In this document: positions 1 to 8,122 of the stretch, one piece after another
How the letters are laid out: every line of letters begins with the position of its first letter
How positions within the stretch are numbered: the first letter of the stretch is position 1
Source of the DNA: Sphingopyxis sp. FD7
GTDB lineage: Bacteria; Pseudomonadota; Alphaproteobacteria; Sphingomonadales; Sphingomonadaceae
Reading direction: 5' to 3'
NCBI RefSeq assembly: GCF_003609835.1
Contig: NZ_AP017898.1
Span: 1,612,001-1,676,000, forward strand
Length of the DNA: 64,000 nucleotides
Notes under the pieces: generated by a model
The model's input: only the letters and a program-made list of their open reading frames with translations
What the model was told of the DNA's origin: nothing
Databases searched by the model: none
Position numbers and translations under genes: made by a program

Positions 1-1085
1 TCGGCGGGCGCCCTGCGGAACCTGAGCGATGCCCGGACCGCCCAGCGCGCCACTGGACCCAGTGGAAGCGTTGCGCGGGCGAGCACCTGATCACCTTCAT
101 AGTCCTGGCCGGGCTGCAGCGGGATGACGAAGTCGTGGACCTGTCCGCCATCCGACCCGCGCGCCTGCGCCAGCCATGCGCGAACGATGGGCGCCAGTAT
201 CGCGAGGCGCACGTCGACCAGCCGCATCTTCCGACGCAAACGGCGACTGACACGAGGCTCACCGCCGTCCCAGAGCGCGGAATACCACGTGCGGGCGCGC
301 TCGCCCGTTGCGAACGGGTCGGTCTCGTCCCCGGCCGGAAGATAGCCATAGCCAGCGACATTGGCCCATCGGTTGGCGGTGACGGTTCCGGTCAGCTCGC
401 GCGGCCAGATCACATTGGCAACATAGGCTCGCATGATTGGCGCGCGTCGTTCCGGGTGCAGGAAGGCAATCGTCCGCAGCACGAAATAGGCGAGCGCGCC
501 GACATTGATCGCAAACCAGGCGAGGTTGAGCAGTGTCACCGCGGCGCCCGCATCGCCCATCTTCGCGGCGAACGGGAGTTGTGCGGCGATCGCTACACAC
601 AGCAGCAACGAGCTTACGCCGACGAAGATCGCGCTCGACGACTCGATGTAGATCGTGAGGCGGGAGGCGAACGAAGCGCGCCCTCGATTGAGCAGCCCTA
701 CAAAGGCGATGACGAGGGGGAAGACCAGCCCGACCAGTGCGGCCTGCACCGCGAGTACGGCGATGTTGACAGTCCAGAAATCGCGGACGCTCGCTTGCTT
801 ATCGGTGGCGAGCGTGAAGCTGGGTAACCGATCGAAAAGGGTGGACAGGACGGCGAAGGCATAGAGAAGCGCGACAATCGCCAACGCGCGGATGGGGTGA
901 CGAACGATCCACATCGCAAGCCGCATGAGGCGCGGATAGCGATGGGTGCGAAACTCGGGGTTGCCGCGCAGGTGCCGCGCAACGATACGGCGCACCAGCT
1001 TTGCGAGCCCCGGTTGGAATAGGCCTCGGATAGTTTCGGCCAGCAGGCAGAGCTGCGGCCACCCGTTGGTGAGGACGCTATGCAT
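1..1085 (-). CDS. Polytopic membrane protein, 3' end cut by the window edge
   Basis: An open frame of about 361 codons runs from an ATG at 1085 leftwards off the window, so the C-terminus is missing. The translation begins MHSVLTNGWPQLC. It shows at least four hydrophobic segments: around residues 60-80 (ALAIVALLYAFAVLSTLF), 98-125, 140-160 and 172-195. A longer, more polar, arginine-rich part follows. There is no clear Shine-Dalgarno sequence at the ATG; a G-rich one lies about 25 nt upstream, in front of a short overlapping reading frame. I do not recognise the family. The frame is called real because it stays open with hydrophobic periodicity, while the opposite strand gives arginine-rich shadow translations. 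Confidence 0.6.
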   Translation of the reverse strand, partial: MHSVLTNGWPQLCLLAETIRGLFQPGLAKLVRRIVARHLRGNPEFRTHRYPRLMRLAMWIVRHPIRALAIVALLYAFAVLSTLFDRLPSFTLATDKQASVRDFWTVNIAVLAVQAALVGLVFPLVIAFVGLLNRGRASFASRLTIYIESSSAIFVGVSSLLLCVAIAAQLPFAAKMGDAGAAVTLLNLAWFAINVGALAYFVLRTIAFLHPERRAPIMRAYVANVIWPRELTGTVTANRWANVAGYGYLPAGDETDPFATGERARTWYSALWDGGEPRVSRRLRRKMRLVDVRLAILAPIVRAWLAQARGSDGGQVHDFVIPLQPGQDYEGDQVLARATLPLGPVARWAVRASLRFRRAPA

Positions 1086-1105
1086 CAACTTCAAGATCGG
1101 ACATG
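1079..1105 (-). other. Possible leader mini-ORF overlapping the membrane protein start
   Basis: An ATG at 1105 sits behind a run of six G residues and encodes an eight-residue peptide, MSDLEVDA, ending in TAG at 1081-1079. It overlaps the ATG of the membrane protein at 1085. It could couple translation of the downstream gene or be its original N-terminus after a frameshift. No independent function is visible. Confidence 0.25.
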
Positions 1106-1460
1106 ATTCCCCCCCTTTCGTCGGCCGGTTCTCGAACTCCGGGAATGCCCTGACCATCCTAATGCATCAAGTCCTTGCCCTTGGACACGAAGCACTCTGC
1201 CATTAGCTAATTACGATGCGGTTGTTGACCTACGGTTACTTCGCCAACATCTCCTTCGCTTGTTCGATTGGCTGAATCGGATCTTCATGAAGTGACCCGA
1301 ACCGCCCATTCGCAGAACGATGAATCGGGTCGATACTCATGCGGGAACGGTCGCTATGTTGACGGCAGTCCTCATTGGAAACGATGCAGCGTCCGCTTCT
1401 TCGATTGCGCCGGGAGTTTTCGGATTTTTCCGTCTATGGCCCCGCGCTCGGCTCGGCGTG
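1106..1460. other. Intergenic gap without a convincing gene
   Basis: This stretch separates the leftward membrane protein from the 3' end of the leftward vsr gene. Base composition is less GC-rich than the core of the window, for example around 1200-1260. The frames that cross it translate to low-complexity, arginine-rich sequence. It should hold the promoter of the membrane protein gene; no clear terminator or repeat was found. Confidence 0.5.
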
Positions 1461-1904
1461 TCAATCAGGAACAACCAATGACCCGCGGCCTTCAGCCAAC
1501 CATTGACTGATCTTGTCACCGACCTGTTCGCCGCCATGTTCCTTGATCGCGCATTCCCACACGACTGCGGTTCGCCATCCCGACTGATCGAGAGCGGCAA
1601 GCGTCCTTTGATCCCTGAGTACATTCTGCTGGAATTTCTGCGCCCAGAATTCCGGTCGAGTGGCGGGCGTGGTCGTGAATCGGCAGCCTTCGTGACGATG
1701 CCAGAAACATCCATGGACGAACACGACGGCCCGAAATCTCGGAAAGACCAGATCGGGCCTGCCTGGCAATCCCTTGTAGTGCAGCCGGTATCTCAGGCCC
1801 CTTGCATGCAGCGCCTTTCGAAGGACGAGTTCGGGCTTCGTGTTTCGCCCCTGGATCCCCGCCATCATTCTGGACCGCGTTGCCTGGTCGACAACGTCGG
1901 CCAT
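1461..1904 (-). CDS. vsr: Very short patch repair (Vsr) endonuclease
   Basis: The 147-residue product matches the usual length of Vsr nucleases, which nick next to T:G mismatches left by deamination of 5-methylcytosine. Family hallmarks are visible in order: TRSRMMAGIQGRNTKPEL near the N-terminus, the catalytic PDLVFP segment, the metal- and zinc-associated FVHGCFWHRHEGC block, and a late VVWECAIK. The ATG at 1904 is preferred over the GTG at 1907 because AGGGGAA lies just upstream. It starts only 48 bp from the divergent C5-methyltransferase, the classical dcm/vsr pairing. In defence operons with MutL-like ATPases, Vsr-fold proteins have also been proposed as the restriction nuclease, which is possible here since no other nuclease is evident. 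Confidence 0.93.
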   Translation of the reverse strand: MADVVDQATRSRMMAGIQGRNTKPELVLRKALHARGLRYRLHYKGLPGRPDLVFPRFRAVVFVHGCFWHRHEGCRFTTTPATRPEFWAQKFQQNVLRDQRTLAALDQSGWRTAVVWECAIKEHGGEQVGDKISQWLAEGRGSLVVPD

Positions 1905-1952
1905 CACGAATTCCCCTGGCTAGATCCGCCGGTCCTGGTATGTGGTTGAACC

Positions 1953-3491
1953 ATGAAAGGAATTGTCGGGCGGATGACCAGAAGTTTCAAGACTGTTGAT
2001 CTGTTTGCGGGGCCGGGAGGTCTGGCGGAGGGTTTTTCTTCGCTGCGAGATGAAGCGGGAAACCGAATTTTTGACATTGCGCTTTCTGTCGAGAAAGAGT
2101 CCTCGGCATTCGCTACATTACGTCTCCGCAGTTTTGTTCGGCAGTTCGACAAAGTCCCGCAGACCTATTATGATTATATTGCAGGCCGGATCTCGAGAGA
2201 TGACCTGATCGCGCAACATGAAGCCGAATGGGCCGCAGCGGTTCGTGAAACCATGATGCTCGAACTGGGCACGGAAGCGGCAACAGCCGCGCTGGATCCG
2301 GTGCTTGACGAAATTCGCGAAGCGGCTGGAAACGAAGCGATCCTGATCGGGGGGCCTCCCTGCCAAGCCTATTCGCTTGTTGGTCGCGCCCGCAATCGCG
2401 GCATCAAGGGGTATGATCCCGCCGAGGATCATCGTCACTTCCTCTATCGTGAATATATCCGGATCATCGGGAAGCTGAGGCCGGTCGCCTTCGTGATGGA
2501 GAATGTGAAAGGGATGCTGTCTTCCAGGGTCGAAGGCAAAGGCATCTTCGATCTGGTATTGTCCGACCTGCGTTCTGCGGGAGGCAGTCCCGACAGCTAC
2601 ACGCTCATCCCTCTGGTTGCAGGTGGCAAGGGGCGCCACGGCGGCCATATCATTCGGTGCGAAGACTATGGCATACCCCAGAGCCGCCACCGCGTGATTC
2701 TTCTGGGCATTCGCTCCGACCAGATTTCGAGTGACGACAGCGGGATGCTCTCCGGACATACGCTGGAACCCGTCGCCACTCAGGCGACGGTATCGTCGGT
2801 CCTGTCCGGCATGCCGAAACTTCGCAGCGGTCTCAGCCGTACCGAAGACGGCCCCGAAGCGTGGCGCAAGGCTGTCATCGCGGCCTATCGAGCGGCCGCC
2901 TCTGCCTGCCGCAATGAAGGCACCTGGTTGAACCGCGTTGCCGACACATTGACCGGTCACGCGCGCGATCTCCAGGAAATCGAGGAGCTTCCGCCGCGGT
3001 CCAGCAGGCAGATGACATCGGCATCGGACAACCGGCTGGGGGCCTGGCTGAGCGATCCGGAACTGCGAGAACTCCCCAATCACGAAACCCGTGGGCACAT
3101 GGAGAGCGACCTCGCGCGATATGCCTTTGCCGCGGTGTTTGCCGAGCTCTTTCAACGTTCTCCCAAGGCGGATGAATACCCCGCTCAACTGGCTCCTGCG
3201 CATGGGAATTGGGACTCCGGCAAGTTCGCGGATCGTTTCCGGGTGCAGCGCTGGAACGCGCCCTCCAGCACCATCACCAGCCACATATCCAAGGATGGGC
3301 ACTACTTCATTCACCCCGACCCGACTCAGTGTCGCAGTCTGACCGTGAGGGAGGCGGCGCGTTTGCAGACGTTCCCAGACAACTACTTTTTCGAGGGCAA
3401 CCGGACCCAGCAGTTCGTCCAGGTGGGGAACGCTGTTCCACCACTCCTTGCTCGTCAGATTGCAAACATTCTCAAGAACTTGCTTGCATAA
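1953..3491 (+). CDS. dcm: C5-cytosine-specific DNA methyltransferase (Dcm family)
   Basis: The product transfers methyl groups from S-adenosylmethionine to cytosine C5. The ordered C5-methyltransferase motifs are visible: motif I DLFAGPGGLAEGF (about residues 16-28), motif IV GGPPCQAYS with the catalytic Cys (about 132-140), motif VI FVMENVKG (about 180), motif VIII PQSRHRVILLGIR (about 240), REAARLQTFPD (about 465) and motif X QVGNAVPPLLA (about 490). At 512 residues it is longer than a minimal enzyme, mainly in the region between motifs VIII and IX, so the target site cannot be predicted. An in-frame ATG at 1974 (MTRSFKTVDL) is an alternative start. It is divergent from vsr and followed by the GHKL ATPase run. 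Base composition is lower in GC than the core genes, consistent with transfer. Confidence 0.93.
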   Translation: MKGIVGRMTRSFKTVDLFAGPGGLAEGFSSLRDEAGNRIFDIALSVEKESSAFATLRLRSFVRQFDKVPQTYYDYIAGRISRDDLIAQHEAEWAAAVRETMMLELGTEAATAALDPVLDEIREAAGNEAILIGGPPCQAYSLVGRARNRGIKGYDPAEDHRHFLYREYIRIIGKLRPVAFVMENVKGMLSSRVEGKGIFDLVLSDLRSAGGSPDSYTLIPLVAGGKGRHGGHIIRCEDYGIPQSRHRVILLGIRSDQISSDDSGMLSGHTLEPVATQATVSSVLSGMPKLRSGLSRTEDGPEAWRKAVIAAYRAAASACRNEGTWLNRVADTLTGHARDLQEIEELPPRSSRQMTSASDNRLGAWLSDPELRELPNHETRGHMESDLARYAFAAVFAELFQRSPKADEYPAQLAPAHGNWDSGKFADRFRVQRWNAPSSTITSHISKDGHYFIHPDPTQCRSLTVREAARLQTFPDNYFFEGNRTQQFVQVGNAVPPLLARQIANILKNLLA

Positions 3492-3521
3492 GCGCGAATG
3501 TCTCGATCGGCAGACTTTATG

Positions 3522-3610
3522 CACATTCTCACAATATTCTCGAAATGTAATCGAATGGATTGACGAGAAGCGCGAATCGTGACACATTTCCAGCATATTG
3601 TGAGAATGTG
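3522..3610. promoter_or_regulatory. Perfect 16-bp inverted repeat upstream of the defence-like operon
   Basis: CACATTCTCACAATAT at 3522-3537 is repeated as its exact reverse complement, ATATTGTGAGAATGTG, at 3595-3610, eight bases before the ATG at 3619. Each arm contains ATTGTGAGAAT, which is near-palindromic by itself. The spacing suits two operator sites on either side of a promoter. A likely ligand is the winged-helix protein encoded at 7213-7491, but this is inference. Confidence 0.55.
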
Positions 3611-3618
3611 AGGTTTAT

Positions 3619-3840
3619 ATGCGCGACAAGCGTCAAAAGTTCGTCGAGCTTGCGGAGGCAAGGGTCAACAAGGCGCTGAAGGACATTCAGCTGATCGGCA
3701 ATCTGTCCAACAGGTCGGCTTATGAATTCAGCGAGGCTGACATCCGAAAGATCTTTGGCGCCCTGCAGAAGGGCCTCGAAGGTGCCAAGGCGCGCTTTTC
3801 GAAGGAAAGCGAGGGCAGTGGCGGCGAGTTCCGGCTGTAG
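3619..3840 (+). CDS. Small charged protein of the methyltransferase/GHKL locus
   Basis: A 73-residue product beginning MRDKRQKFVELAEARVNKAL. It is rich in Lys, Arg and Glu and looks mostly helical, with a C-terminal Gly/Ser/Glu tail. No enzymatic motif is present. It is the first gene after the 3522-3610 inverted repeat and lies 25 bp before the GHKL ATPase, in the same orientation, so it probably belongs to that operon. Small proteins of this look occur beside restriction-modification genes and may act as adaptor or regulator. I cannot assign a function from sequence. Confidence 0.7.
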   Translation: MRDKRQKFVELAEARVNKALKDIQLIGNLSNRSAYEFSEADIRKIFGALQKGLEGAKARFSKESEGSGGEFRL

Positions 3841-3865
3841 GCGTGAGCGGTATCTTCAGATCTGA

Positions 3866-5731
3866 ATGTGGGGTTCAAGCATGAGTGGCTGGTCCTGGAT
3901 ATGGCCTTCGGTCGGAGGCACGCCCATAAATCAGGGGCTCGACAGCGAGATGTTCGACCGCGTCGACTATCCCTATTCGGAAACCTTCGTCCGAGAGGCT
4001 ATCCAGAACAGTCTTGATGCCCGGCTGGACATGACAAAGCCGGTCGTCATCCGCTTCTCCTTCCATGAAGATCGTCTTGGAAAACGCGGGGCCTTCCTCA
4101 GGCAGGCAATGGAACACCGTCAGCGAGCCAACCTGCCTGTGCCAACAGGCTGGGCCAGTGAGCGGATCAAATGGATCGTGGTCGAGGATTCGAACACCAA
4201 GGGTCTGCTTGGCGATCTGAAGGATCGAAAAGGCGATTTCTGGGGGTACTGGCTCAACTTCGGTCTCTCGAACAAGACCGGCACCGGACGGGGAGGCAGA
4301 GGTATTGGGCGGGTGACCTTTCTGATCGCCTCACAGATGCACACCGTCATTGGGCTGACCCGGCGCTTCGACGACAAGGCCCTTGCCGCATGTGGCATGT
4401 CTGTACTGAAGGCCGATCAATATGGATCGGACTTCAAATCCACTCATGCATATCTTGCTGAAAGCGAAGAAAACTCGATTTACAGGCTGCACGATGGAGC
4501 GGATTTTCACGCATCGCTGGTCGATGCATTCCGGCTCTCGCCTTACCCCCAGGATGCCAATCTGACAGGGCTTTCCCTCGTCATCCCGTTCCCTCACGAC
4601 GAACTGGATGAGGACGGCATTCTTGCCGCTGCGATAGATCATTTCGCTCCGGCAATTCTGAATGGAACCTTGGTCGTCGAGGTGGGTGTGGATCGCCTCG
4701 ACAAGGATACAATCAAGCAGGTTGCGCCCTGTGTGTCGCAACACATCAAGTCGAAGCCAGTCAAGGGCGGGACCAGCCGTTATCTGGCAATGATCGATGC
4801 TGGTCTTGCCGGTTCAAAGTCGGCCATCCAGCTGCCGGATGCCAAGGCAAAGTTGGCCGATCACCGGGAACTGCCCGATGCAGAACGCTACCGAGAGAAG
4901 CTCGCCAACGGCGAGACGATCGCCTTCGAGCTCACTTTCCCGATGACCAAGTCTGGCCAGACCACGGAAGTTGGCTTGACGATTGTTGCTGCACCGACAC
5001 CGTATGGCAAGATGCCGTTGGACCGCCTCTTCCGGGAAGGGATGAGTTTGCCGGATGTTCGCAGCCGGCGGCCCGCTGACATTGATCTCGTCATGCTGAT
5101 CGATCAGGAGCCGCTGGCTCAATATCTCAATTTCTGTGAAGGCAAGGCGCATCTCGACCTGCTTGAATCCAAGGAGGTTCGGACGAAGCTCGCCGATGCC
5201 GGCTTTGATGGAATACACGTGAAGCGGCTGGTGAAATCGCTTCCGGACGATCTTCGCGAGTTCTTGACCGAAGAAAGTGCAGAGCCGGACACTTCGGTGT
5301 GGGAGGGATATTTTTCCGTGCCGGACCCGTCCAGTCCGAAGAAGAAAGTGCCGAAGCCCAACGAGAAGGATCCGAATCCGGATCCTCCCACTGTTGTCGA
5401 CCCGCCGCCGGCCAATGCAAGTGCGGTAACGGTAGACGCACTTGAAGATGGCTTTCGCCTCAATTCCAATGTCGACTATACAAAGTTTCCGGCCTTGGCG
5501 GACGTCACGGTTGCCTATGCGGATGGGTCGGGCAAGCCGACATGGAGCGAGTATGATTTCCGGTTCGAGGATCTGGAAATCCTTTCGGAAAACTGCACGC
5601 CCAGCTTCACGGACAATCGTCTGCGAATTCAGGACTGGGTGTCCAGCAGCATGATCGAAGTCAGAGGCTTCGACACTCGCCGTGAACTCGACATACGCAT
5701 AAGGACCGAGAGCAATGCGTCGGCGGATTAG
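3866..5731 (+). CDS. GHKL-type (MutL/Hsp90/MORC-like) ATPase of a defence-like operon
   Basis: The 621-residue product carries a Bergerat-fold ATP site. The N-box VREAIQNSLDARL is at about residues 42-54 and supplies the Mg-binding Asn. A VVEDSNTKGL segment (105-114) stands for the DxGxG motif. A glycine-rich lid, GTGRGGRGIGRVTF, lies at 139-152. A middle domain follows. A lysine/proline-rich linker at about 487-520 leads to a C-terminal module rich in predicted beta strands. No nuclease motif is obvious. An in-frame ATG at 3881 (MSGWSWIWPS) has GGGG closer upstream and may be the true start. The gene overlaps the next one by 17 nt. Published comparative work (Iyer, Abhiman and Aravind, 2008) linked MutL/MORC-like ATPases to Dcm and Vsr genes in predicted restriction-modification operons; this locus fits that theme. 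Confidence 0.82.
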   Translation: MWGSSMSGWSWIWPSVGGTPINQGLDSEMFDRVDYPYSETFVREAIQNSLDARLDMTKPVVIRFSFHEDRLGKRGAFLRQAMEHRQRANLPVPTGWASERIKWIVVEDSNTKGLLGDLKDRKGDFWGYWLNFGLSNKTGTGRGGRGIGRVTFLIASQMHTVIGLTRRFDDKALAACGMSVLKADQYGSDFKSTHAYLAESEENSIYRLHDGADFHASLVDAFRLSPYPQDANLTGLSLVIPFPHDELDEDGILAAAIDHFAPAILNGTLVVEVGVDRLDKDTIKQVAPCVSQHIKSKPVKGGTSRYLAMIDAGLAGSKSAIQLPDAKAKLADHRELPDAERYREKLANGETIAFELTFPMTKSGQTTEVGLTIVAAPTPYGKMPLDRLFREGMSLPDVRSRRPADIDLVMLIDQEPLAQYLNFCEGKAHLDLLESKEVRTKLADAGFDGIHVKRLVKSLPDDLREFLTEESAEPDTSVWEGYFSVPDPSSPKKKVPKPNEKDPNPDPPTVVDPPPANASAVTVDALEDGFRLNSNVDYTKFPALADVTVAYADGSGKPTWSEYDFRFEDLEILSENCTPSFTDNRLRIQDWVSSSMIEVRGFDTRRELDIRIRTESNASAD

Positions 5732-6479
5732 GCTCACCGGGAGACGCCAGCTCAGCAAATCTGTCGTCAGGGTCTCGCTGACCGAGATCGGCGGAAAGCC
5801 GCTGGTGACCATGACCTTGGTCAGTCCCGATGCATTCAAGCAATTCCCACAGAATGCACGGGTTTCCTTGCGCCTCGTCGAGAACAAGCGGGTCGAGATC
5901 GTTGATCTCGGAACGATTGGCAAGATGAGCAGCAGCCGGGAGCTGCAATCTCAGGGCTTTGTCGCGCCGAGTTGTCAGCTCCGAATAGCCGATCCGGGCA
6001 CGAAGGCCATGGGACTGCTGCTCGCCAGCACTGACAGCTGGACCTTGAAGAAGAATGACCACAAGGATCAGGAAAGCAGCAAGGGCATTCTGCTGTTCCT
6101 CGCGGATGATACGGCTCCCCAGTCATGGAAGCTCGAGATCCGGGAATCGGACTATCCCTTGGTCAAGGTGGACAAGCGTATAGCAAACGCAGCGATGTGG
6201 GCCCGCAACGATCCCGTTTTTGTCGGCGCAGTGCTTCCCAGCGTCGTGAAACAAGTCTTCGAGGAAATCCTGCGAGGAGAATATTCCGACGATCTGCCTT
6301 GGGTCGAGGACTGGCTGAAATGGGCTGATTCCATCATGCCCGGCGACAACCCGCCGACAGATCCTGAGGAGAAGGACGAGAGGCAGAACTACATCGAACG
6401 TCTTCTGGATTCCTTTTGCTCTCGCCACAACCTGGCAGACCAGCTGCTTCAGGCAACCCAGCCGGGAGACGCCGAATGA
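5715..6479 (+). CDS. Unrecognised protein, third gene of the GHKL operon
   Basis: A 254-residue product beginning MRRRIRLTGRRQLSKSVVRV. The N-terminal half reads as alternating strands, with VVRVSLTEIGGKPLVTMTLV and RLVENKRVEIVDLGTIG. The C-terminal half is helical and acidic, with a DNPPTDPEEKDE linker. There is no known catalytic motif and no membrane segment. It overlaps the ATPase stop by 17 nt, and its own TGA overlaps the next ATG (ATGA), so the genes are probably translationally coupled. It may be a structural or targeting partner of the GHKL ATPase. I do not recognise the family. Confidence 0.75.
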   Translation: MRRRIRLTGRRQLSKSVVRVSLTEIGGKPLVTMTLVSPDAFKQFPQNARVSLRLVENKRVEIVDLGTIGKMSSSRELQSQGFVAPSCQLRIADPGTKAMGLLLASTDSWTLKKNDHKDQESSKGILLFLADDTAPQSWKLEIRESDYPLVKVDKRIANAAMWARNDPVFVGAVLPSVVKQVFEEILRGEYSDDLPWVEDWLKWADSIMPGDNPPTDPEEKDERQNYIERLLDSFCSRHNLADQLLQATQPGDAE

Positions 6480-7186
6480 CAGAATATCCAGCCATATACG
6501 AATTCACACCGATGGGGCTGGTCGCTTTCAAGCGGATCTTTGAGGGAGACCTGTCGGAGAGCGCCATCAATCCTGTCGACCCGCAATTTGCACTGCCGGT
6601 CTCGGGCACCAAATCGATCAGCGATGCTCCTGCCGCAACTTCGAAAGAGTTGGCTGCTCGAGTGCTTCAATCACTGGGTCCCGAGTGGACGCATGTGTTG
6701 CCCAGAGCCGGCATCTGGGCCTGGCTGACATTCATACTGCGTGACGTTGTGTTCCCGAAAAACTCCGAAGGCGACAGGAAGCCAAAGGAAATCCATCGCT
6801 GGTATCCGAGTAGCCCTGGAGACTGGCAGAAGGCCCAGCGCCATCTGATCCGGATGCCGGTGGTCCTGTTGGGCAGCCTCGGCGATGCCGCTGATCACCT
6901 GCTGTGCGCCCACCCCTCGGTTCTGCCTGAAATACGCGAGCAGCTGACAAGTCAGCAGGACATGTTCAGCATGGAATTCCAGAGAGCGGCCCGTCAACTT
7001 TATTTCGATGATGGCAAGAACGGGCTGAAGCGAGGAGCGGGCGGCAAGACGGCCGGTACGCCTCGACGGCTGGCCAAGGTGCGACAGCAGCTGGATGTCA
7101 CCTGGAATCTTTTCGATTTGGATGCAGCGCACATCGTGAAACTGCTTCCCAGGGAATTCGATCGCTTCAAACCCAAGACACAATAG
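6476..7186 (+). CDS. Unrecognised protein, fourth gene of the GHKL operon
   Basis: A 236-residue product starting MTEYPAIYEFTPMGLVAFKR at the ATGA overlap with the preceding gene; an upstream in-frame start at 6416 would overlap it by 64 nt and is less likely. Central sequence includes WTHVLPRAGIWAWLTFILRD and a conserved-looking HRWYPSSPGDW. The C-terminus is basic (KRGAGGKTAGTPRRLAK), which suggests nucleic-acid contact. No nuclease, helicase or methylase motif was found. It is always coupled here to the ATPase genes, so it is best seen as a system-specific subunit of unknown role. Confidence 0.75.
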   Translation: MTEYPAIYEFTPMGLVAFKRIFEGDLSESAINPVDPQFALPVSGTKSISDAPAATSKELAARVLQSLGPEWTHVLPRAGIWAWLTFILRDVVFPKNSEGDRKPKEIHRWYPSSPGDWQKAQRHLIRMPVVLLGSLGDAADHLLCAHPSVLPEIREQLTSQQDMFSMEFQRAARQLYFDDGKNGLKRGAGGKTAGTPRRLAKVRQQLDVTWNLFDLDAAHIVKLLPREFDRFKPKTQ

Positions 7187-7212
7187 GCACCCGAAAGGCG
7201 GACGCAGAAAAA

Positions 7213-7491
7213 ATGGCCTATCCTTATGTATTGGCGCAGGATGCGATGGCGAAGCTGCGGGAGGCGATCTATCTGCTGCTGAACGAAGCGTCGGCATCCG
7301 GCTTGAAGAACGCCCAGATCGGCCGATCGCTCGGCATATATTCAGGGCACGTCGGCCACGAAGGGCATATTTCCCGTACCGTTCTTGCATTGATGGAAGC
7401 TGAAGGGGTGGTCGAGCAGAACGCGGAGACGAAATGCTGGCGCATCCGCGACAACAAGACCGGTGATGGTCCAGGCAACAATCAGCAGTGA
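7213..7491 (+). CDS. Small winged-helix DNA-binding protein of the defence-like locus
   Basis: A 92-residue product. Residues about 30-75 (LKNAQIGRSLGIYSGH, then HISRTVLALMEAEGVVEQ) fit a winged helix-turn-helix in which a short initial helix is followed by a recognition helix and wing. It sits 26 bp after the fourth gene and closes the run of co-oriented genes. It could be the autoregulator acting on the 3522-3610 inverted repeat, or a DNA-binding subunit of the system. The function assignment rests on fold only. Confidence 0.72.
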   Translation: MAYPYVLAQDAMAKLREAIYLLLNEASASGLKNAQIGRSLGIYSGHVGHEGHISRTVLALMEAEGVVEQNAETKCWRIRDNKTGDGPGNNQQ

Positions 7492-7568
7492 TGCTCGGCG
7501 GGTTGGCGCGGTTTCTGCATTGCCTTTGATGAAAGTCTGATCCTCGGGGACGAGCTACGATCTTGAGA

Positions 7569-7787
7569 TCAGCTGAGTCTGTGGCGCAGTCCCATCTCGT
7601 GGACATCCAGCAGATCGAATCCCGATCGTGTTCCCACAACCGTCACGCGCTGACCCACCAGTTTCCGCACCCGGCGCCACGACATTATGTCGAGCGCCCA
7701 GACCCCGCCACCATCAACGTGCAGTTCAAAACCGCGGGGGGCGAGGTGTAGTATTCCGGTGACCGTATGACGAGCGCCGCGCGGCAT
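7569..7787 (-). CDS. DUF5818-type small protein
   Basis: The 72-residue product begins MPRGARHTVTGILHLAPRGF and continues with ELHVDGGGVWALD and a GQRVTVVGTRSGFDLLDV ending. This is the pattern I know from the DUF5818 family, small proteins frequent in sphingomonads, often near regulators and mobile DNA. The ATG at 7787 is chosen because GGAGAGG lies a few bases upstream; the longer frame to 7823 has no such site. It is transcribed away from the XRE gene at 7910. Function unknown; the compact beta-rich sequence resembles an OB-like fold. Confidence 0.78.
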   Translation of the reverse strand: MPRGARHTVTGILHLAPRGFELHVDGGGVWALDIMSWRRVRKLVGQRVTVVGTRSGFDLLDVHEMGLRHRLS

Positions 7788-7909
7788 CGAGCCCTCTCCG
7801 AATGTAGACAATAAGTGACACAACGAAGGCTTCCGCGCCGAACGAAGTCAAGCGGAATGTCACTGATCGTCTGTAGACGGATCGACTGCGGGCGCGTGTT
7901 TCTCTGGCG

Positions 7910-8116
7910 ATGGACGATGTTCGCCAGCGGCTCGCCGCCAATTTGAGAAAACTGCGTCAGGACAAGGGCCTGAGCCAGGAAGCCTTTGCCGATGAGGCGG
8001 GGCTGCACCGCACCTATGTGAGCGACATCGAACGCGGCGCGCGCAACCCCACGATCACGGTCGTGGAGAAGCTCGCCCATGCGCTCGGCGTATCGATGGG
8101 CAAGCTGCTCGACTGA
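7910..8116 (+). CDS. XRE-family helix-turn-helix regulator
   Basis: This 68-residue protein is essentially one Cro/C1-type HTH domain. It reads RLAANLRKLRQDKGLSQEAF, then ADEAGLHRTYVSDIERGARN, then PTITVVEKLAHALGVSMGKLL, with the usual Q of helix 2 and the YVSDIERG recognition helix. Such one-domain proteins control restriction-modification genes, prophages or integrative elements. It faces away from the DUF5818 gene and converges with the DUF5681 gene 6 bp beyond its stop. Its target cannot be read from this sequence. Confidence 0.9.
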   Translation: MDDVRQRLAANLRKLRQDKGLSQEAFADEAGLHRTYVSDIERGARNPTITVVEKLAHALGVSMGKLLD

Positions 8117-8122
8117 CGGCGC

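Noticed and set aside
135..827. A 230-codon plus-strand frame at the left edge
   Set aside because: The opposite strand has a longer uninterrupted frame with membrane helices, while this one is Arg/Asp/Glu-rich shadow sequence.
2118..3596. A 492-codon minus-strand frame opposite the C5-methyltransferase
   Set aside because: All C5-methyltransferase motifs are on the plus strand; the antisense frame has none.
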